Of a DNA stretch of 55,433 nucleotides, positions 1-9,062 are shown one piece after another (position 1 is the first letter of the stretch; each line of letters begins with the position of its first letter). This DNA comes from Bacillota bacterium (GTDB lineage Bacteria > Bacillota > Clostridia > DSM-8532). The notes beneath the pieces are model-generated. The model ran no database searches and had not been told where the DNA came from. It saw only the letters and a program-made list of their open reading frames with translations. The stretch spans positions 1 to 55,433 of the forward strand of contig JAEYOK010000036.1 in NCBI GenBank assembly GCA_023411795.1, given 5' to 3'. The position numbers and the translations under genes are program-made.

Positions 1-3
1 CAG

Positions 4-45
4 AACCGTCCCCCTGTCTAAAAAAACCGTCCCCCTGTCTAAAAA
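4..45. repeat. Tandem 21-bp repeat, two copies, CCGTCCCCCTGTC family
   Basis: Two consecutive copies of a 21-bp unit containing ACCGTCCCCCTGTC, each followed by a run of A. The same CCGTCCCC core recurs as an inverted repeat at 53229-53275 near the other end of the window, so this is a dispersed intergenic repeat family. The first copy may continue beyond the window edge. Confidence 0.7.
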
Positions 46-230
46 TTTACAAATTTTAACCGTGGCACTTTTTAATTGAATCTTTGTAAAAGTAATAGTA
101 TTGAAATTTAAGATTAAGATATATATAATATAAACACTTGCATACTATATGTTGTTGTTAAAATATATATTATATACAATATGTATAAGGTACCAAATGA
201 AAAAAAGAATGATTAACGGAGGAGAAAATC

Positions 231-2558
231 ATGCCGCTGAACGAGAATGCGATCAAGGTTTTAGAGAAAAGATATCTGGCTAAAGACAAAGACGGTAACG
301 TCATTGAGACCCCTGATCAGATGTTTATCAGAGTTGCAAAAACCATAGCTGCTGCTGACAAGGAATATGTGTCGGAGGAGCAACTTAAAGCCACAGAGCA
401 GGATTTTTACAATATGATGGTTAACCTTGAGTTTTTACCGAATTCTCCGACCCTTATGAATGCGGGAAGGCCTTTAGGGCAGCTTTCGGCATGTTTCGTA
501 CTCCCAATCGAGGATAGCATGGAAGGCATTTTTGACAGTGTTAAAAATGCAGCTTTGATTCATAAAAGCGGTGGAGGTACCGGTTTTTCCTTTAACAGAT
601 TGCGTCCAAAAGGATCTTCAGTCAATTCTACCGGCGGAGTAGCCAGCGGCCCGGTTAGTTTTATGAAGGTCTTTAACGCGGCTACAGAGGCCGTAAAACA
701 AGGGGGAACCCGCAGGGGTGCCAATATGGGTATCCTTCGGATAGATCATCCCGACATAATGGAGTTTATTACCTGTAAGCAGGATAATGCTGATATAACC
801 AATTTTAATATAAGTGTAGCCCTCACCGAGAATTTTATGGAAGCAGTTGAAGAAGGGCTTGATTATGATTTATTTGATCCTAAAACCAAAGAAATAAAAG
901 GCACACTAAATGCCCGTGAAGTATTTGAAAAAATAGTCCAAATGGCCTGGAGGAACGGTGAACCGGGTATAGTATTTATTGACCGAATTAACCGCGACAA
1001 TGTTACACCTGAAATCGGTGAAATAGAATCTACCAATCCATGTGGAGAACAACCGCTACTGCCCTATGAATCCTGTAATCTTGGCTCTATTAACTTAAGC
1101 GCTATGATAAAACAAGGAGAACACGGTTATGAGGTGGATTATGATAAGCTTCGCGAAACAGTACATAAAGCAGTTCACTTCCTTGACAATGTTATAGATG
1201 TTAACAATTATCCATTGCAACAGATTGATGAAATGACCAGAGGCACCAGGAAAATCGGCTTGGGTGTAATGGGATGGGCAGATCTTCTTCTTATTCTTGG
1301 CATACCCTATAATTCAGGTGAAGCGGAAAGATTGGCCAAGGAGATAATGGGCTTCATAGACTTCGAGTCCAAGCAAAAAAGTGAAGAACTGGCTGAGATT
1401 AAAGGCGTTTTCCCCCTATATGAAAAGAGCATATATAGTAAAACTGGTAGAAAAATAAGAAATGCGACTACTACCACTATAGCGCCTACAGGAACACTTA
1501 GCATAATTGCAGGGGTGAGCAGTGGGATTGAGCCTCTGTTTGCCATCTCATTTATAAAAAATGTAATGGATGGAACAGAGCTTTTAGAGGTAAATCCTCA
1601 CTTTAAAAAAGCCGCAATTGACGGAGAATTTTATTCTGAAGAGCTCATGAGAACAATTGCAAAGGAAGGCTCTGTACATGGGCTTGAGGAAGTGCCCGAA
1701 GAGATTAAGGATATCTTTGTAACCTCCCATGATATAGTTCCTGAATGGCATGTAAAAATGCAGGCTGCATTCCAGCACCACACCGATAATGCCGTATCAA
1801 AGACGGTAAATCTTAGGAATGAGGCTACAGTAGATGACGTAGCCGAGGTGTTCCAACTGGCATATAGAACGGGCTGTAAGGGTGTGACCATTTATAGGGA
1901 TGGAAGCCGCGATATGCAGGTTCTGAATATAGGAAGCGTCAATGGCAAGGAAAAAGAAGAGGAAAAGAAAGAGGACGCCGGATGTAGTTCCACATGCAGT
2001 GATTGCAGCCAAGCTTGCGAGTTAACGTATAAAAATATTATGCCAAGGTCCAGACCTGAAGTGACCAAAGGCTTCACAGAGAAGTTCAGGATAGGTTGCG
2101 GCAACCTGTATGTTACTGTTAATTATGATGAAAACGGTATATGCGAAGTATTCACCAATACCGGCCGCGCTGGAGGTTGTCCTTCACAATCCGAGGCTAC
2201 CAGCCGATTGGTATCAATAGCTCTGAGAGCAGGAGTCGATGAATCTGCAATTGTAGAGCAGCTTAAAGGTATTCGCTGTCCATCTACAATACGTCAAAAG
2301 GGACTTAAGGTGTTGTCCTGCCCTGACGCAATAGGACGTCTGATTCAAAAGGTCATGAACCACAGAAACGGGAATGGTTCAAATGATTTCGTACCAGTAG
2401 ATATATTAACTAATGCAAACACGCCTAAGCCGTCGGCAAAAACCTACGATACTGTTGATACCAAGGATTTGACAAAATGTCCCGAGTGTGGCAGCGGAGT
2501 AGAGCACGAAGGTGGTTGTGTAGTATGCCGTAGCTGTGGCTATTCTAAATGCGGATAA
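231..2558 (+). CDS. nrdJ: Adenosylcobalamin-dependent class II ribonucleotide reductase
   Basis: Reduces ribonucleotides to deoxyribonucleotides in the cytoplasm using a B12-derived radical, so it needs neither oxygen nor an NrdB subunit. The 775-residue product shows the family core: an N-terminal PNSPTLMNAG segment, KSGGGTGFSF, the GGTRRGANMG loop, NPCGE followed by SCNLGSINL, and APTGTLS. The C-terminus carries a TSCPD-like domain and a Cys4 ribbon (CPEC, then CRSCGYSKCG) expected to shuttle reducing equivalents. A Cys-rich linker (CSSTCSDCSQAC) lies near residues 585-596. The start has a good GGAGG site 7 nt upstream. No cobalamin riboswitch fits in the upstream stretch. It is monocistronic, with a terminator before arsR. 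Confidence 0.96.
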   Translation: MPLNENAIKVLEKRYLAKDKDGNVIETPDQMFIRVAKTIAAADKEYVSEEQLKATEQDFYNMMVNLEFLPNSPTLMNAGRPLGQLSACFVLPIEDSMEGIFDSVKNAALIHKSGGGTGFSFNRLRPKGSSVNSTGGVASGPVSFMKVFNAATEAVKQGGTRRGANMGILRIDHPDIMEFITCKQDNADITNFNISVALTENFMEAVEEGLDYDLFDPKTKEIKGTLNAREVFEKIVQMAWRNGEPGIVFIDRINRDNVTPEIGEIESTNPCGEQPLLPYESCNLGSINLSAMIKQGEHGYEVDYDKLRETVHKAVHFLDNVIDVNNYPLQQIDEMTRGTRKIGLGVMGWADLLLILGIPYNSGEAERLAKEIMGFIDFESKQKSEELAEIKGVFPLYEKSIYSKTGRKIRNATTTTIAPTGTLSIIAGVSSGIEPLFAISFIKNVMDGTELLEVNPHFKKAAIDGEFYSEELMRTIAKEGSVHGLEEVPEEIKDIFVTSHDIVPEWHVKMQAAFQHHTDNAVSKTVNLRNEATVDDVAEVFQLAYRTGCKGVTIYRDGSRDMQVLNIGSVNGKEKEEEKKEDAGCSSTCSDCSQACELTYKNIMPRSRPEVTKGFTEKFRIGCGNLYVTVNYDENGICEVFTNTGRAGGCPSQSEATSRLVSIALRAGVDESAIVEQLKGIRCPSTIRQKGLKVLSCPDAIGRLIQKVMNHRNGNGSNDFVPVDILTNANTPKPSAKTYDTVDTKDLTKCPECGSGVEHEGGCVVCRSCGYSKCG

Positions 2559-2622
2559 TCCGGATAGATTAATCCACTATAGAGTTTAGATCAGGTATTG
2601 AGGTTGATTTATAAAACGAATT

Positions 2623-2665
2623 AAACGCCGCTTGAGGTGCAGTAGCATCTTAGTCGGCGTTTTTT
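2623..2665 (+). terminator. Intrinsic terminator after nrdJ
   Basis: AAACGCCG pairs with CGGCGTTT, with an inner GAGGTGC/GCATCTT stem, followed by a T run. It separates nrdJ from the ars promoter. Confidence 0.85.
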
Positions 2666-2678
2666 GTAATTAACTATA

Positions 2679-2707
2679 TTGACAACTATCGATATAACTG
2701 ATATTAT
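2679..2707 (+). promoter_or_regulatory. Probable sigma-A promoter and ArsR operator of the ars operon
   Basis: TTGACA at 2679-2684 and TATTAT at 2702-2707 are separated by 17 nt, a near-consensus vegetative promoter 60 nt before arsR. The spacer and downstream DNA carry repeated ATCGAT/ATCGAG motifs (near 2689, 2716 and 2735) in AT-rich dyads. These are the kind of sites ArsR/SmtB repressors bind, so autorepression relieved by arsenite is the likely mode. The promoter is seen directly; the operator is inferred. Confidence 0.7.
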
Positions 2708-2767
2708 TTTTATATATCGAGAACTTTCAATGACATCGATACATATAAATATGTAGGAGGTAATTTA

Positions 2768-3103
2768 ATGAAGTATTCATATGCGGACTATGTCCCAGCA
2801 ATAAAGGCTATGTCAGATGAAACACGATTAAAGATTATTGATATGTTGTCGTGCGGAGAAATGTGCGCATGCGATATATTGGAAGAATTCAGCATTTCAC
2901 AATCCACTCTTAGCTATCATATGAAGATTTTATCTGAAAGTAGTCTTGTAAATGCTGTACGTGACGGGGCTTGGATGAGATATACATTGAACAAGGAAAA
3001 AACAGATGAACTAAAAACTTTCTTTGAATGCATAACAAGCGACAAAGAAGATTGTGTTTGTAAAAGGAGTAAAAATAAAAAATCTGATAATCAATGTTGT
3101 TAA
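2768..3103 (+). CDS. arsR: ArsR/SmtB-family arsenic-responsive repressor
   Basis: A 111-residue winged-helix repressor that releases DNA when As(III) binds. The CACDILEEF stretch (residues about 33-41) matches the ELCVCDL-type metal site overlapping the recognition region, and SISQSTLSYHMKIL is the DNA-reading helix. The tail is unusual: after the fold it ends in a lysine-rich stretch with CVC near residue 97 and a terminal QCC, giving extra thiols. An AGGAGG site lies 7 nt before ATG. It is the first gene of the ars operon, 13 nt before arsD. Confidence 0.93.
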   Translation: MKYSYADYVPAIKAMSDETRLKIIDMLSCGEMCACDILEEFSISQSTLSYHMKILSESSLVNAVRDGAWMRYTLNKEKTDELKTFFECITSDKEDCVCKRSKNKKSDNQCC

Positions 3104-3116
3104 GGAGGATTTAGGA

Positions 3117-3479
3117 ATGAAAAATATTGAGATCTTCGACCCTGTAATGTGTTGCTCTACAGGAGTTTGTGGACCATCTATTGACCCGGAGCTTTTAAGA
3201 GTAGCAACAGTAATTAAATTACTTAAAGAAAAGGGAATTGTTATAAAAAGGCATGGTTTGTCTAGTGAACCACAGGATTTTATCACTAATAATATTATAA
3301 GTGAAATTCTTCAAAAAGAGGGCGCAGATATTCTTCCTATAACACTTGTAGATGGTAAAATTGTAAAAACTAAAAGCTACCCGACAAACGAAGAGCTTTC
3401 AGCATGGTTAGGTGTAGAAATAAGCGCAAAACCTCAAAAGAAGAACTCTTGCTGCTGTGGGCCTAAGGGGTGCTGTTAA
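3117..3479 (+). CDS. arsD: Arsenic metallochaperone ArsD
   Basis: A 120-residue thioredoxin-fold chaperone that passes As(III) or Sb(III) to the ArsA ATPase. It begins with the typical MKNIEIFDPVMCCSTGVCGP, giving the three conserved cysteines C12, C13 and C18. A C-terminal Cys tail (SCCCGPKGCC) supplies further vicinal thiols, as in long ArsD forms. An upstream in-frame ATG at 3054 would lie inside arsR; ATG 3117 has its own AGGAGG and gives the family N-terminus, so it is preferred. The arsA start follows after 1 nt, which suggests translational coupling. Confidence 0.93.
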   Translation: MKNIEIFDPVMCCSTGVCGPSIDPELLRVATVIKLLKEKGIVIKRHGLSSEPQDFITNNIISEILQKEGADILPITLVDGKIVKTKSYPTNEELSAWLGVEISAKPQKKNSCCCGPKGCC

Positions 3480-3480
3480 A

Positions 3481-5292
3481 ATGTCAATGTATAATTATGA
3501 GTCATTTCATTTGGACAGAATAAAAATTTCAAAATACATCTTTTTTACAGGAAAGGGCGGCGTGGGTAAAACCTCTACCGCCTGTTCTGTAGCAGTAAAT
3601 TTGACTGATAAAGGGAAAAGGGTTCTCCTTATAAGCACCGACCCCGCATCAAATTTGCAGGACGTTTTTGATACTGAGCTTGATGGCAAAGGTGTCCCAA
3701 TTGATGGGGTGCCGGGTTTAATGGTGGCAAATCTAAACCCGGAGGAAGCTGCTAGAGAATATAGGGAATCAGTTATTGCTCCATATAGGGGTAAGTTACC
3801 TGATAGTGTAATTGCAAATATGGAGGAACAACTTTCGGGTTCATGTACAGTTGAAATTGCAGCTTTTGACCAGTTTTCGAACTTTATCACCGATAAATAC
3901 ACTGAGAATAAATACGATCATATTATTTTTGATACTGCACCAACAGGGCATACACTTCGTATGCTACAATTACCATCAGCCTGGAGTACTTTTATAAGTG
4001 AGAGTACGCATGGTGCGTCATGTCTGGGCCAGCTAGCTGGGCTTGAAGATAAAAAAGACGTGTATAAGAATGCCGTTGCAAACCTTGGGGATAAGAATAA
4101 AACAACTTTGATACTAGTCTCAAGACCGGAGAAAACTCCATTGATTGAAGCTGAACGTTCAAGTCACGAGCTTAGTGAATTAGGGATAAATAATCAAGTT
4201 TTAGTTATTAACGGTATATTAAGTGAAGCTTCTGATGAAGTTTCGAGAAAAATGGTAGATAAGCAACAAGAGGCTATGAAAAATATACCGCAGGGTTTGA
4301 AGAAGTATAACATCTTTACCATTCCTCTACGTCCCTATAATGTAGTCGGGCTTGATAATATTAGAAGGTTTTTAAATAATGATGACTACATGGGGACTAA
4401 TACTTATAACAAAGTCACTGATTTAAGACACCTTGATACTCTGATTGAGGATATTTACACAGCGGGCAAAAGAGTGGTATTCACAATGGGTAAAGGCGGA
4501 GTTGGGAAAACAACTATTGCTGCAGCCATTGCTGTGGCTCTTGCTAAAAAAGGTGTTAAGGTACACTTAACATCTACTGACCCGGCAAACCATCTTAAGT
4601 ATGTGGTTAATAATACCGAAAATTTAAGACTAAGCAAAATTGACGAAAAGCAAGAACTATTAAGATATCAAAATGAGGTATTAAGTAAGGCTCGTGAAAC
4701 AATGAGCGAAGATGATCTAGCTTATGTCAAAGAAGATCTACGCTCTCCATGCACACAGGAGATAGCGGTGTTTAGAGCCTTTGCCGAAATTGTTGACAAG
4801 GCTGAAAATGAAGTTGTAATTATTGATACTGCGCCAACAGGGCATACTCTTCTTTTGCTTGATTCTACTCAGAGCTACCATAGAGAGGTACAGAGAACCA
4901 AGGGCGAAACGCCGATTTCTATTCAAAGATTACTACCAAGACTTCGTGATGAGAGACAAACAGAGGTTATAATTGTTACATTACCTGAAGCAACACCAGT
5001 ATTTGAAGCTCAGAGACTCAGAGATGACTTAAGCAGAGCTGGGATAAATAATAAATGGTGGGTGGCAAATCAATGCCTTTCTTTGACTGATACTAAAAAT
5101 AGTATTCTAGCAGCGCGAGCAGTAACTGAAAAACAATGGCTTGAAAAAATTAAGCAAATTAGCGCTGATAACTTTATTGCAATCCCATGGTTCCAAGATG
5201 CATCAATTGAAAATATTTTTAGCATTAGTGATAAGAAAGCAAAGATTGAAGATAAAGACCCCTGTATGGAGTTAGGTGCGCTACAGGTGTGA
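3481..5292 (+). CDS. arsA: Arsenite efflux pump ATPase ArsA (two-domain)
   Basis: A 603-residue peripheral ATPase that energises arsenite export. Two homologous halves are visible: Walker A GKGGVGKTS near residue 24 and GKGGVGKTT near residue 337, each followed by a STDPA motif and a DTAPTGHTL signature of ArsA/GET3 ATPases. The cysteine metal site is suggested by C-containing segments SGSCTVEIAAF and RSPCTQEIAVF in the two halves. The start at 3481 lies 1 nt after the arsD stop; the upstream alternative at 3457 overlaps arsD. It normally partners ArsB. Here the permease downstream is of the ACR3 type, a pairing known in some bacteria. Confidence 0.95.
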   Translation: MSMYNYESFHLDRIKISKYIFFTGKGGVGKTSTACSVAVNLTDKGKRVLLISTDPASNLQDVFDTELDGKGVPIDGVPGLMVANLNPEEAAREYRESVIAPYRGKLPDSVIANMEEQLSGSCTVEIAAFDQFSNFITDKYTENKYDHIIFDTAPTGHTLRMLQLPSAWSTFISESTHGASCLGQLAGLEDKKDVYKNAVANLGDKNKTTLILVSRPEKTPLIEAERSSHELSELGINNQVLVINGILSEASDEVSRKMVDKQQEAMKNIPQGLKKYNIFTIPLRPYNVVGLDNIRRFLNNDDYMGTNTYNKVTDLRHLDTLIEDIYTAGKRVVFTMGKGGVGKTTIAAAIAVALAKKGVKVHLTSTDPANHLKYVVNNTENLRLSKIDEKQELLRYQNEVLSKARETMSEDDLAYVKEDLRSPCTQEIAVFRAFAEIVDKAENEVVIIDTAPTGHTLLLLDSTQSYHREVQRTKGETPISIQRLLPRLRDERQTEVIIVTLPEATPVFEAQRLRDDLSRAGINNKWWVANQCLSLTDTKNSILAARAVTEKQWLEKIKQISADNFIAIPWFQDASIENIFSISDKKAKIEDKDPCMELGALQV

Positions 5293-5294
5293 TT

Positions 5295-5357
5295 ATGGGG
5301 TGGCTTACAGGGAGCGAGCTAAGTTGTGATTGTTCAAGCAGTGAGGAATGTTGCTAA
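5295..5357 (+). CDS. Candidate 20-residue Cys-rich micro-ORF in the ars operon
   Basis: An ATG two nt after the arsA stop opens a 20-codon frame ending in TAA 17 nt before the acr3 start. AGGTG at 5285-5289 is a possible ribosome binding site with 5-nt spacing. The peptide is MGWLTGSELS then CDCSSSEECC: four Cys in the last ten residues as CxC and a terminal CC. The same CxC...CC pattern ends ArsR and ArsD in this operon. I do not recognise the family; a thiol peptide binding As(III) or docking between ArsD/ArsA and the permease is a guess. It could also be a spacer frame used only for translational coupling. Confidence 0.5.
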   Translation: MGWLTGSELSCDCSSSEECC

Positions 5358-5374
5358 AGTGGAGAGTGATGGTT

Positions 5375-6427
5375 ATGAGTAAAGAGAAAAATTCGGGTAT
5401 TGGTTTTTTTGAAAAATATCTGACTTTATGGGTCGCTCTGTGTATGGTTGTCGGTGTACTTATTGGGAAGTTTCTGCCAACAATCCCTGATTTCTTGGGA
5501 AAATTTGAATATGCACAGGTTTCCATTCCCATCGCCATTTTGATATGGCTGATGATATATCCCATGATGATGAAGGTGGATTTTGCCAGCATTAAAAATG
5601 TTGGTAAAAATCCTAAGGGTCTTTTTGTTACATGGATAACTAACTGGTTGATTAAGCCTTTTACAATGTTCGGAATTGCATGGCTGTTTTTCTTTGTAGT
5701 ATTTAAATCTCTAATTCCGGCAGAATTGGCTCAAGACTATCTTGCAGGAGCAATATTACTTGGAGCAGCACCGTGTACAGCAATGGTATTTGTATGGAGT
5801 TATTTGACGAAAGGCAACGCAGCATATACTGTTGTGCAAGTAGCAACAAATGATTTAATAATCCTTATAGCTTTTACCCCTATTGTGGCATTTCTACTTG
5901 GTGTAGGTGGTGTAACTATACCATGGGATACTCTTATTCTATCAGTAGTATTGTTTGTTGTTGTTCCACTGGCTGGCGGTGCATTTACCCGTAGCTTTGT
6001 TATAAAAAAACGTGGACTCGATTACTTTGAAAAAAGTTTTGTCCCGAGATTTGGAAATGTCACTACTATAGGCTTATTGTTAACATTAATAATCATTTTT
6101 TCATTTCAAGGAGATGTAATTCTAAATAATCCACTACACATTGTTTTAATTGCTATACCATTGATTATTCAGACTTTCCTAATCTTTTTCATTGCATATC
6201 TGGCAAGTAAAGCGATAAAGCTTCCACATGATATAGCAGCACCTGCCGGTATGATTGGTGCCTCTAACTTTTTTGAACTGGCAGTCGCCGTTGCGATTGC
6301 ATTGTTTGGCACAGAAAGCCCGGCTGCACTTGCCACCACTGTAGGAGTTCTTACAGAAGTGCCTGTTATGTTGATTCTTGTCAAGATAGCGAATAATTCA
6401 AAGCACTGGTTTCCAGAAAGTAAGTAG
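5375..6427 (+). CDS. acr3: ACR3-family arsenite efflux permease
   Basis: Exports arsenite across the membrane. The 350-residue protein is hydrophobic throughout with about ten predicted membrane segments. It carries family features such as IWLMIYPMMMKVDF, GAAPCTAMVFVWS with its conserved membrane Cys, and the later GASNFFELAVAVAIALFG segment. In-frame ATGs exist at 5348, 5369 and 5375; 5375 is best placed after GGAGAG and removes a non-family N-terminus. It is the last gene of the arsRDA operon and is followed by a strong terminator. Confidence 0.93.
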   Translation: MSKEKNSGIGFFEKYLTLWVALCMVVGVLIGKFLPTIPDFLGKFEYAQVSIPIAILIWLMIYPMMMKVDFASIKNVGKNPKGLFVTWITNWLIKPFTMFGIAWLFFFVVFKSLIPAELAQDYLAGAILLGAAPCTAMVFVWSYLTKGNAAYTVVQVATNDLIILIAFTPIVAFLLGVGGVTIPWDTLILSVVLFVVVPLAGGAFTRSFVIKKRGLDYFEKSFVPRFGNVTTIGLLLTLIIIFSFQGDVILNNPLHIVLIAIPLIIQTFLIFFIAYLASKAIKLPHDIAAPAGMIGASNFFELAVAVAIALFGTESPAALATTVGVLTEVPVMLILVKIANNSKHWFPESK

Positions 6428-6454
6428 GAATGGATGATGAGTAATATTATTACT

Positions 6455-6480
6455 AAAAGAGCGGATTTTCCGCTCTTTTC
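6455..6480 (+). terminator. Intrinsic terminator of the ars operon
   Basis: A perfect 11-bp stem AAAAGAGCGGA / TCCGCTCTTTT with a 3-nt loop and T-rich right arm, 27 nt after acr3. Confidence 0.9.
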
Positions 6481-6493
6481 TAGTATACAAATT

Positions 6494-6550
6494 CCCCCAG
6501 GGACCTGTGGTCCCTGGGGGACCACGGGTCCCTGAGGTACCTGTAGTACC
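6494..6550. repeat. Cluster of three hairpins, overlapping GGGACC palindromes
   Basis: Hairpin 1: CCCCCAGGGACC / GGTCCCTGGGGG, 12 bp perfect with a TGT loop (6494-6520). Hairpin 2: GGGACC / GGTCCC with an ACG loop (6518-6532), sharing three bases with hairpin 1. Hairpin 3: GGTAC / GTACC (6536-6550). This GC-rich island sits between two AT-rich spacers after the ars terminator and before helD. It codes for nothing visible. Confidence 0.75.
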
Positions 6551-6669
6551 GGAAGTTTCCATTATAAACAAATTGACATTTAATAGCTATTTATTATATA
6601 ATTATCGTCCGTCTAAAAATGAGCATGCTTGAATGGGTCAAAAACAACTCTGAAACAAAGGAGATTAAC

Positions 6670-8928
6670 ATGTCTTACAAGGAACACAAAGCCTATACAG
6701 AGGAGAATAATCGTCTGATATATACCTTGGAGCTGGTAAAAAAGACCCTTGGTGAATTTCGTCAGAGCAAAAATAAAATTGACGATGAAATTGACCGTTT
6801 GCTAAAATTCGGCAGCAGTGACAGTTCATTGGATTATTCTGATTTGTCGGTAAATAAGCTATTACAAGGGGCTTATTCTCTAAAAGTCAATAATCTGATT
6901 GAAGCAGAGAAAAAGCCATATTTCGCCCGGATAGATTTTCTGGAGGAAGACAGAAAAGAGCTTGACAGCATATATATAGGCAAGATGTGTCTTATCCGTG
7001 ATGAGGATATGAAGCCTGTAATCATTGACTGGCGTGCTCCCGTTGCCAGCCTGTATTATGAGGAACGCCTGGGCTCGGCTAAATATATTTGCCCTAAAGG
7101 AGAAGTCCACGGTGAGCTTATGCTAAAGCGCCAATTCTCAATTGAGAATGGAGAGCTTCTTAACATTTTTGATATTGACATTACCACTAATGATGACTTC
7201 CTGCAGGGATATCTGGGAGCTAGTGCAGATAGCCGCTTAAAGGATATTGTTTCAACAATTCAGGCAGAACAAAATCAAATTATTCGTGCAGATATGTGGA
7301 CCCCGTTGATTGTTCAGGGAGCGGCAGGGAGCGGAAAAACCACCATTGCACTTCATCGAATAGCCTATCTTGTCTATACACATGAAAGGTCATTTAAGCC
7401 TGAGAGCTTTATGATAATTGCGCCAAATACACTGTTTCTGGACTATATATCTGAAATCCTGCCTGAGTTAGGAGTTGACAGGGTACGTCAGTCAACCTTT
7501 GAGGATTTCGCTATGGATTTAATTCACAAACGCTTTAAGTTCCGAAATCCAAATGAGAAGCTAATGTTGCTTGCTTCGGGAAAGGATGCGGAGCAGGGTC
7601 TAAAACTTAAAGATGCCTCCGGGCTCAAATGCTCTATGGATTTCAAGGGTCTTATTGATGGCTTTTTGGATATCGTGGAAGCGTCCATGCTTCCAAAGCA
7701 GGATTTTTCACTGCTAAATGAAACAGTTATGACCTATTCTGAGCTCCAGAAGCTATTTCTCGATGAGTATAAAAGGCTTCCTGTAAAAAACAGGCTCGAT
7801 GAAATCAAAAAGCATATGACACATGCTATAACAAAGAAGAAGCAAATCCTAAAAGTAAAAATCGAAAGGGAATGCGATAACGAGATCCTGTATCTGAAAA
7901 GGACTCTTTTTGAATCTCCTGATTTACAGGGAGAGATTATGTCAGCTTATAATCGCAGAGATTTTAGGTTGAGCGCTTTGGAAAAGGAAGCAAAACAAGT
8001 CATTAATAAATACTTGTCCGATATTTTGAAGAAGCCTGCCTTTGAGTATTATAAGGAATTCATTAATTATCTTTGCGAAACGGCCAAGAATGAGACCGAG
8101 GCTTATGCCGCTCAATGGAGCAGGCAGGTTTTTGGCTCGTCCCGTATAGAAATAGAGGATTTAGCACCTATAATATATATTAAATATCGGATTCACGGAA
8201 TCGAAGAAAAAATACCGGTGCGCCATATTATAATAGATGAAGCGCAGGATTTCTCAGCTTTTCAGCTGTACGTTCTAAAAATGATTATAAAAGATAGCTC
8301 GTTTACCATTCTCGGGGATCTGTGCCAGGGTATTCACTCCTATCGAAGTCTGAAGAGTTGGGAGGAGCTCATGGAGGGTGTTTTCACTGACAGAAGGAGC
8401 AAACTGCTCACTTTGGAGCAAAGCTATCGTACCACTGTGGAGATTATGAATGCGGCCAATATTGTCGCAAAGAGAATGGCAATACCAAATGTTCCTCTTG
8501 CAAAGCCTGTTTTTCGTCATGGAGAGCCGGTTAATATTATTAAGGATGATTCGGTAGAGGACGGGGAGAATATTATAGTCAAACGTATCAATGATTTTAC
8601 AGACAAAGGGCTAAAGCTTATAGCAGTTATTTCAAAAACATCTCAAGAAAGCGAAGTTCTACACAAAAGTATAAAAAAGAAAATACCGGATATAACGCTG
8701 ATAACAGGTTCCGAGGGTGAATACAAAGGAGGCATAATGGTTGTTCCGGCACATTTGTCAAAGGGATTGGAATTTGATGCTGTCATTATTTCGGATGCCT
8801 CGGCGGAAAAATATACTCTATCAGACATGGATTCCAAGCTTCTTTATGTTGCAATGACACGTGCCATGCATTTTCTTGATATCCATTATGTAGGTCAAAT
8901 TACTCCATTGTTGAGTCACTGTATTTAA
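6670..8928 (+). CDS. helD: HelD-like superfamily 1 helicase (RNA polymerase recycling factor)
   Basis: A 752-residue UvrD/Rep-like ATPase. In Gram-positive bacteria HelD binds RNA polymerase and frees stalled enzyme. Visible features are a long charged N-terminal coiled coil (about residues 5-90), the family-typical PVIIDWRAPVASLYYE, Walker A GAAGSGKTT near residue 217, IIIDEAQDFSAFQ (Walker B), and LSKGLEFDAVI plus LLYVAMTRA near the C-terminus. ATG 6670 follows AAAGGAG by 6 nt; the longer reading from 6619 includes this site and is rejected. It is probably a single-gene unit. Confidence 0.9.
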   Translation: MSYKEHKAYTEENNRLIYTLELVKKTLGEFRQSKNKIDDEIDRLLKFGSSDSSLDYSDLSVNKLLQGAYSLKVNNLIEAEKKPYFARIDFLEEDRKELDSIYIGKMCLIRDEDMKPVIIDWRAPVASLYYEERLGSAKYICPKGEVHGELMLKRQFSIENGELLNIFDIDITTNDDFLQGYLGASADSRLKDIVSTIQAEQNQIIRADMWTPLIVQGAAGSGKTTIALHRIAYLVYTHERSFKPESFMIIAPNTLFLDYISEILPELGVDRVRQSTFEDFAMDLIHKRFKFRNPNEKLMLLASGKDAEQGLKLKDASGLKCSMDFKGLIDGFLDIVEASMLPKQDFSLLNETVMTYSELQKLFLDEYKRLPVKNRLDEIKKHMTHAITKKKQILKVKIERECDNEILYLKRTLFESPDLQGEIMSAYNRRDFRLSALEKEAKQVINKYLSDILKKPAFEYYKEFINYLCETAKNETEAYAAQWSRQVFGSSRIEIEDLAPIIYIKYRIHGIEEKIPVRHIIIDEAQDFSAFQLYVLKMIIKDSSFTILGDLCQGIHSYRSLKSWEELMEGVFTDRRSKLLTLEQSYRTTVEIMNAANIVAKRMAIPNVPLAKPVFRHGEPVNIIKDDSVEDGENIIVKRINDFTDKGLKLIAVISKTSQESEVLHKSIKKKIPDITLITGSEGEYKGGIMVVPAHLSKGLEFDAVIISDASAEKYTLSDMDSKLLYVAMTRAMHFLDIHYVGQITPLLSHCI

Positions 8929-9013
8929 AAACAGATAAGTGTAAAGAATATATGTATACTAAAAATTGTTATCCTCGATGGAGTTTCAAAAGCTCATTGT
9001 GCTTGAATTTTTT

Positions 9014-9043
9014 TTGCATTATAATAATGTAAATGATTATAAT
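9014..9043 (+). promoter_or_regulatory. Probable sigma-A promoter before the rhomboid-like gene
   Basis: TTGCAT at 9014-9019 and TATAAT at 9038-9043, 18-nt spacer, about 20 nt before the ATG of the next gene. Confidence 0.6.
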
Positions 9044-9062
9044 ATTTCAGGAGTGATTTATA

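Noticed and set aside
60..230. Cobalamin riboswitch before nrdJ
   Set aside because: The leader is too short and A/T-rich, with no B12-box-like sequence.
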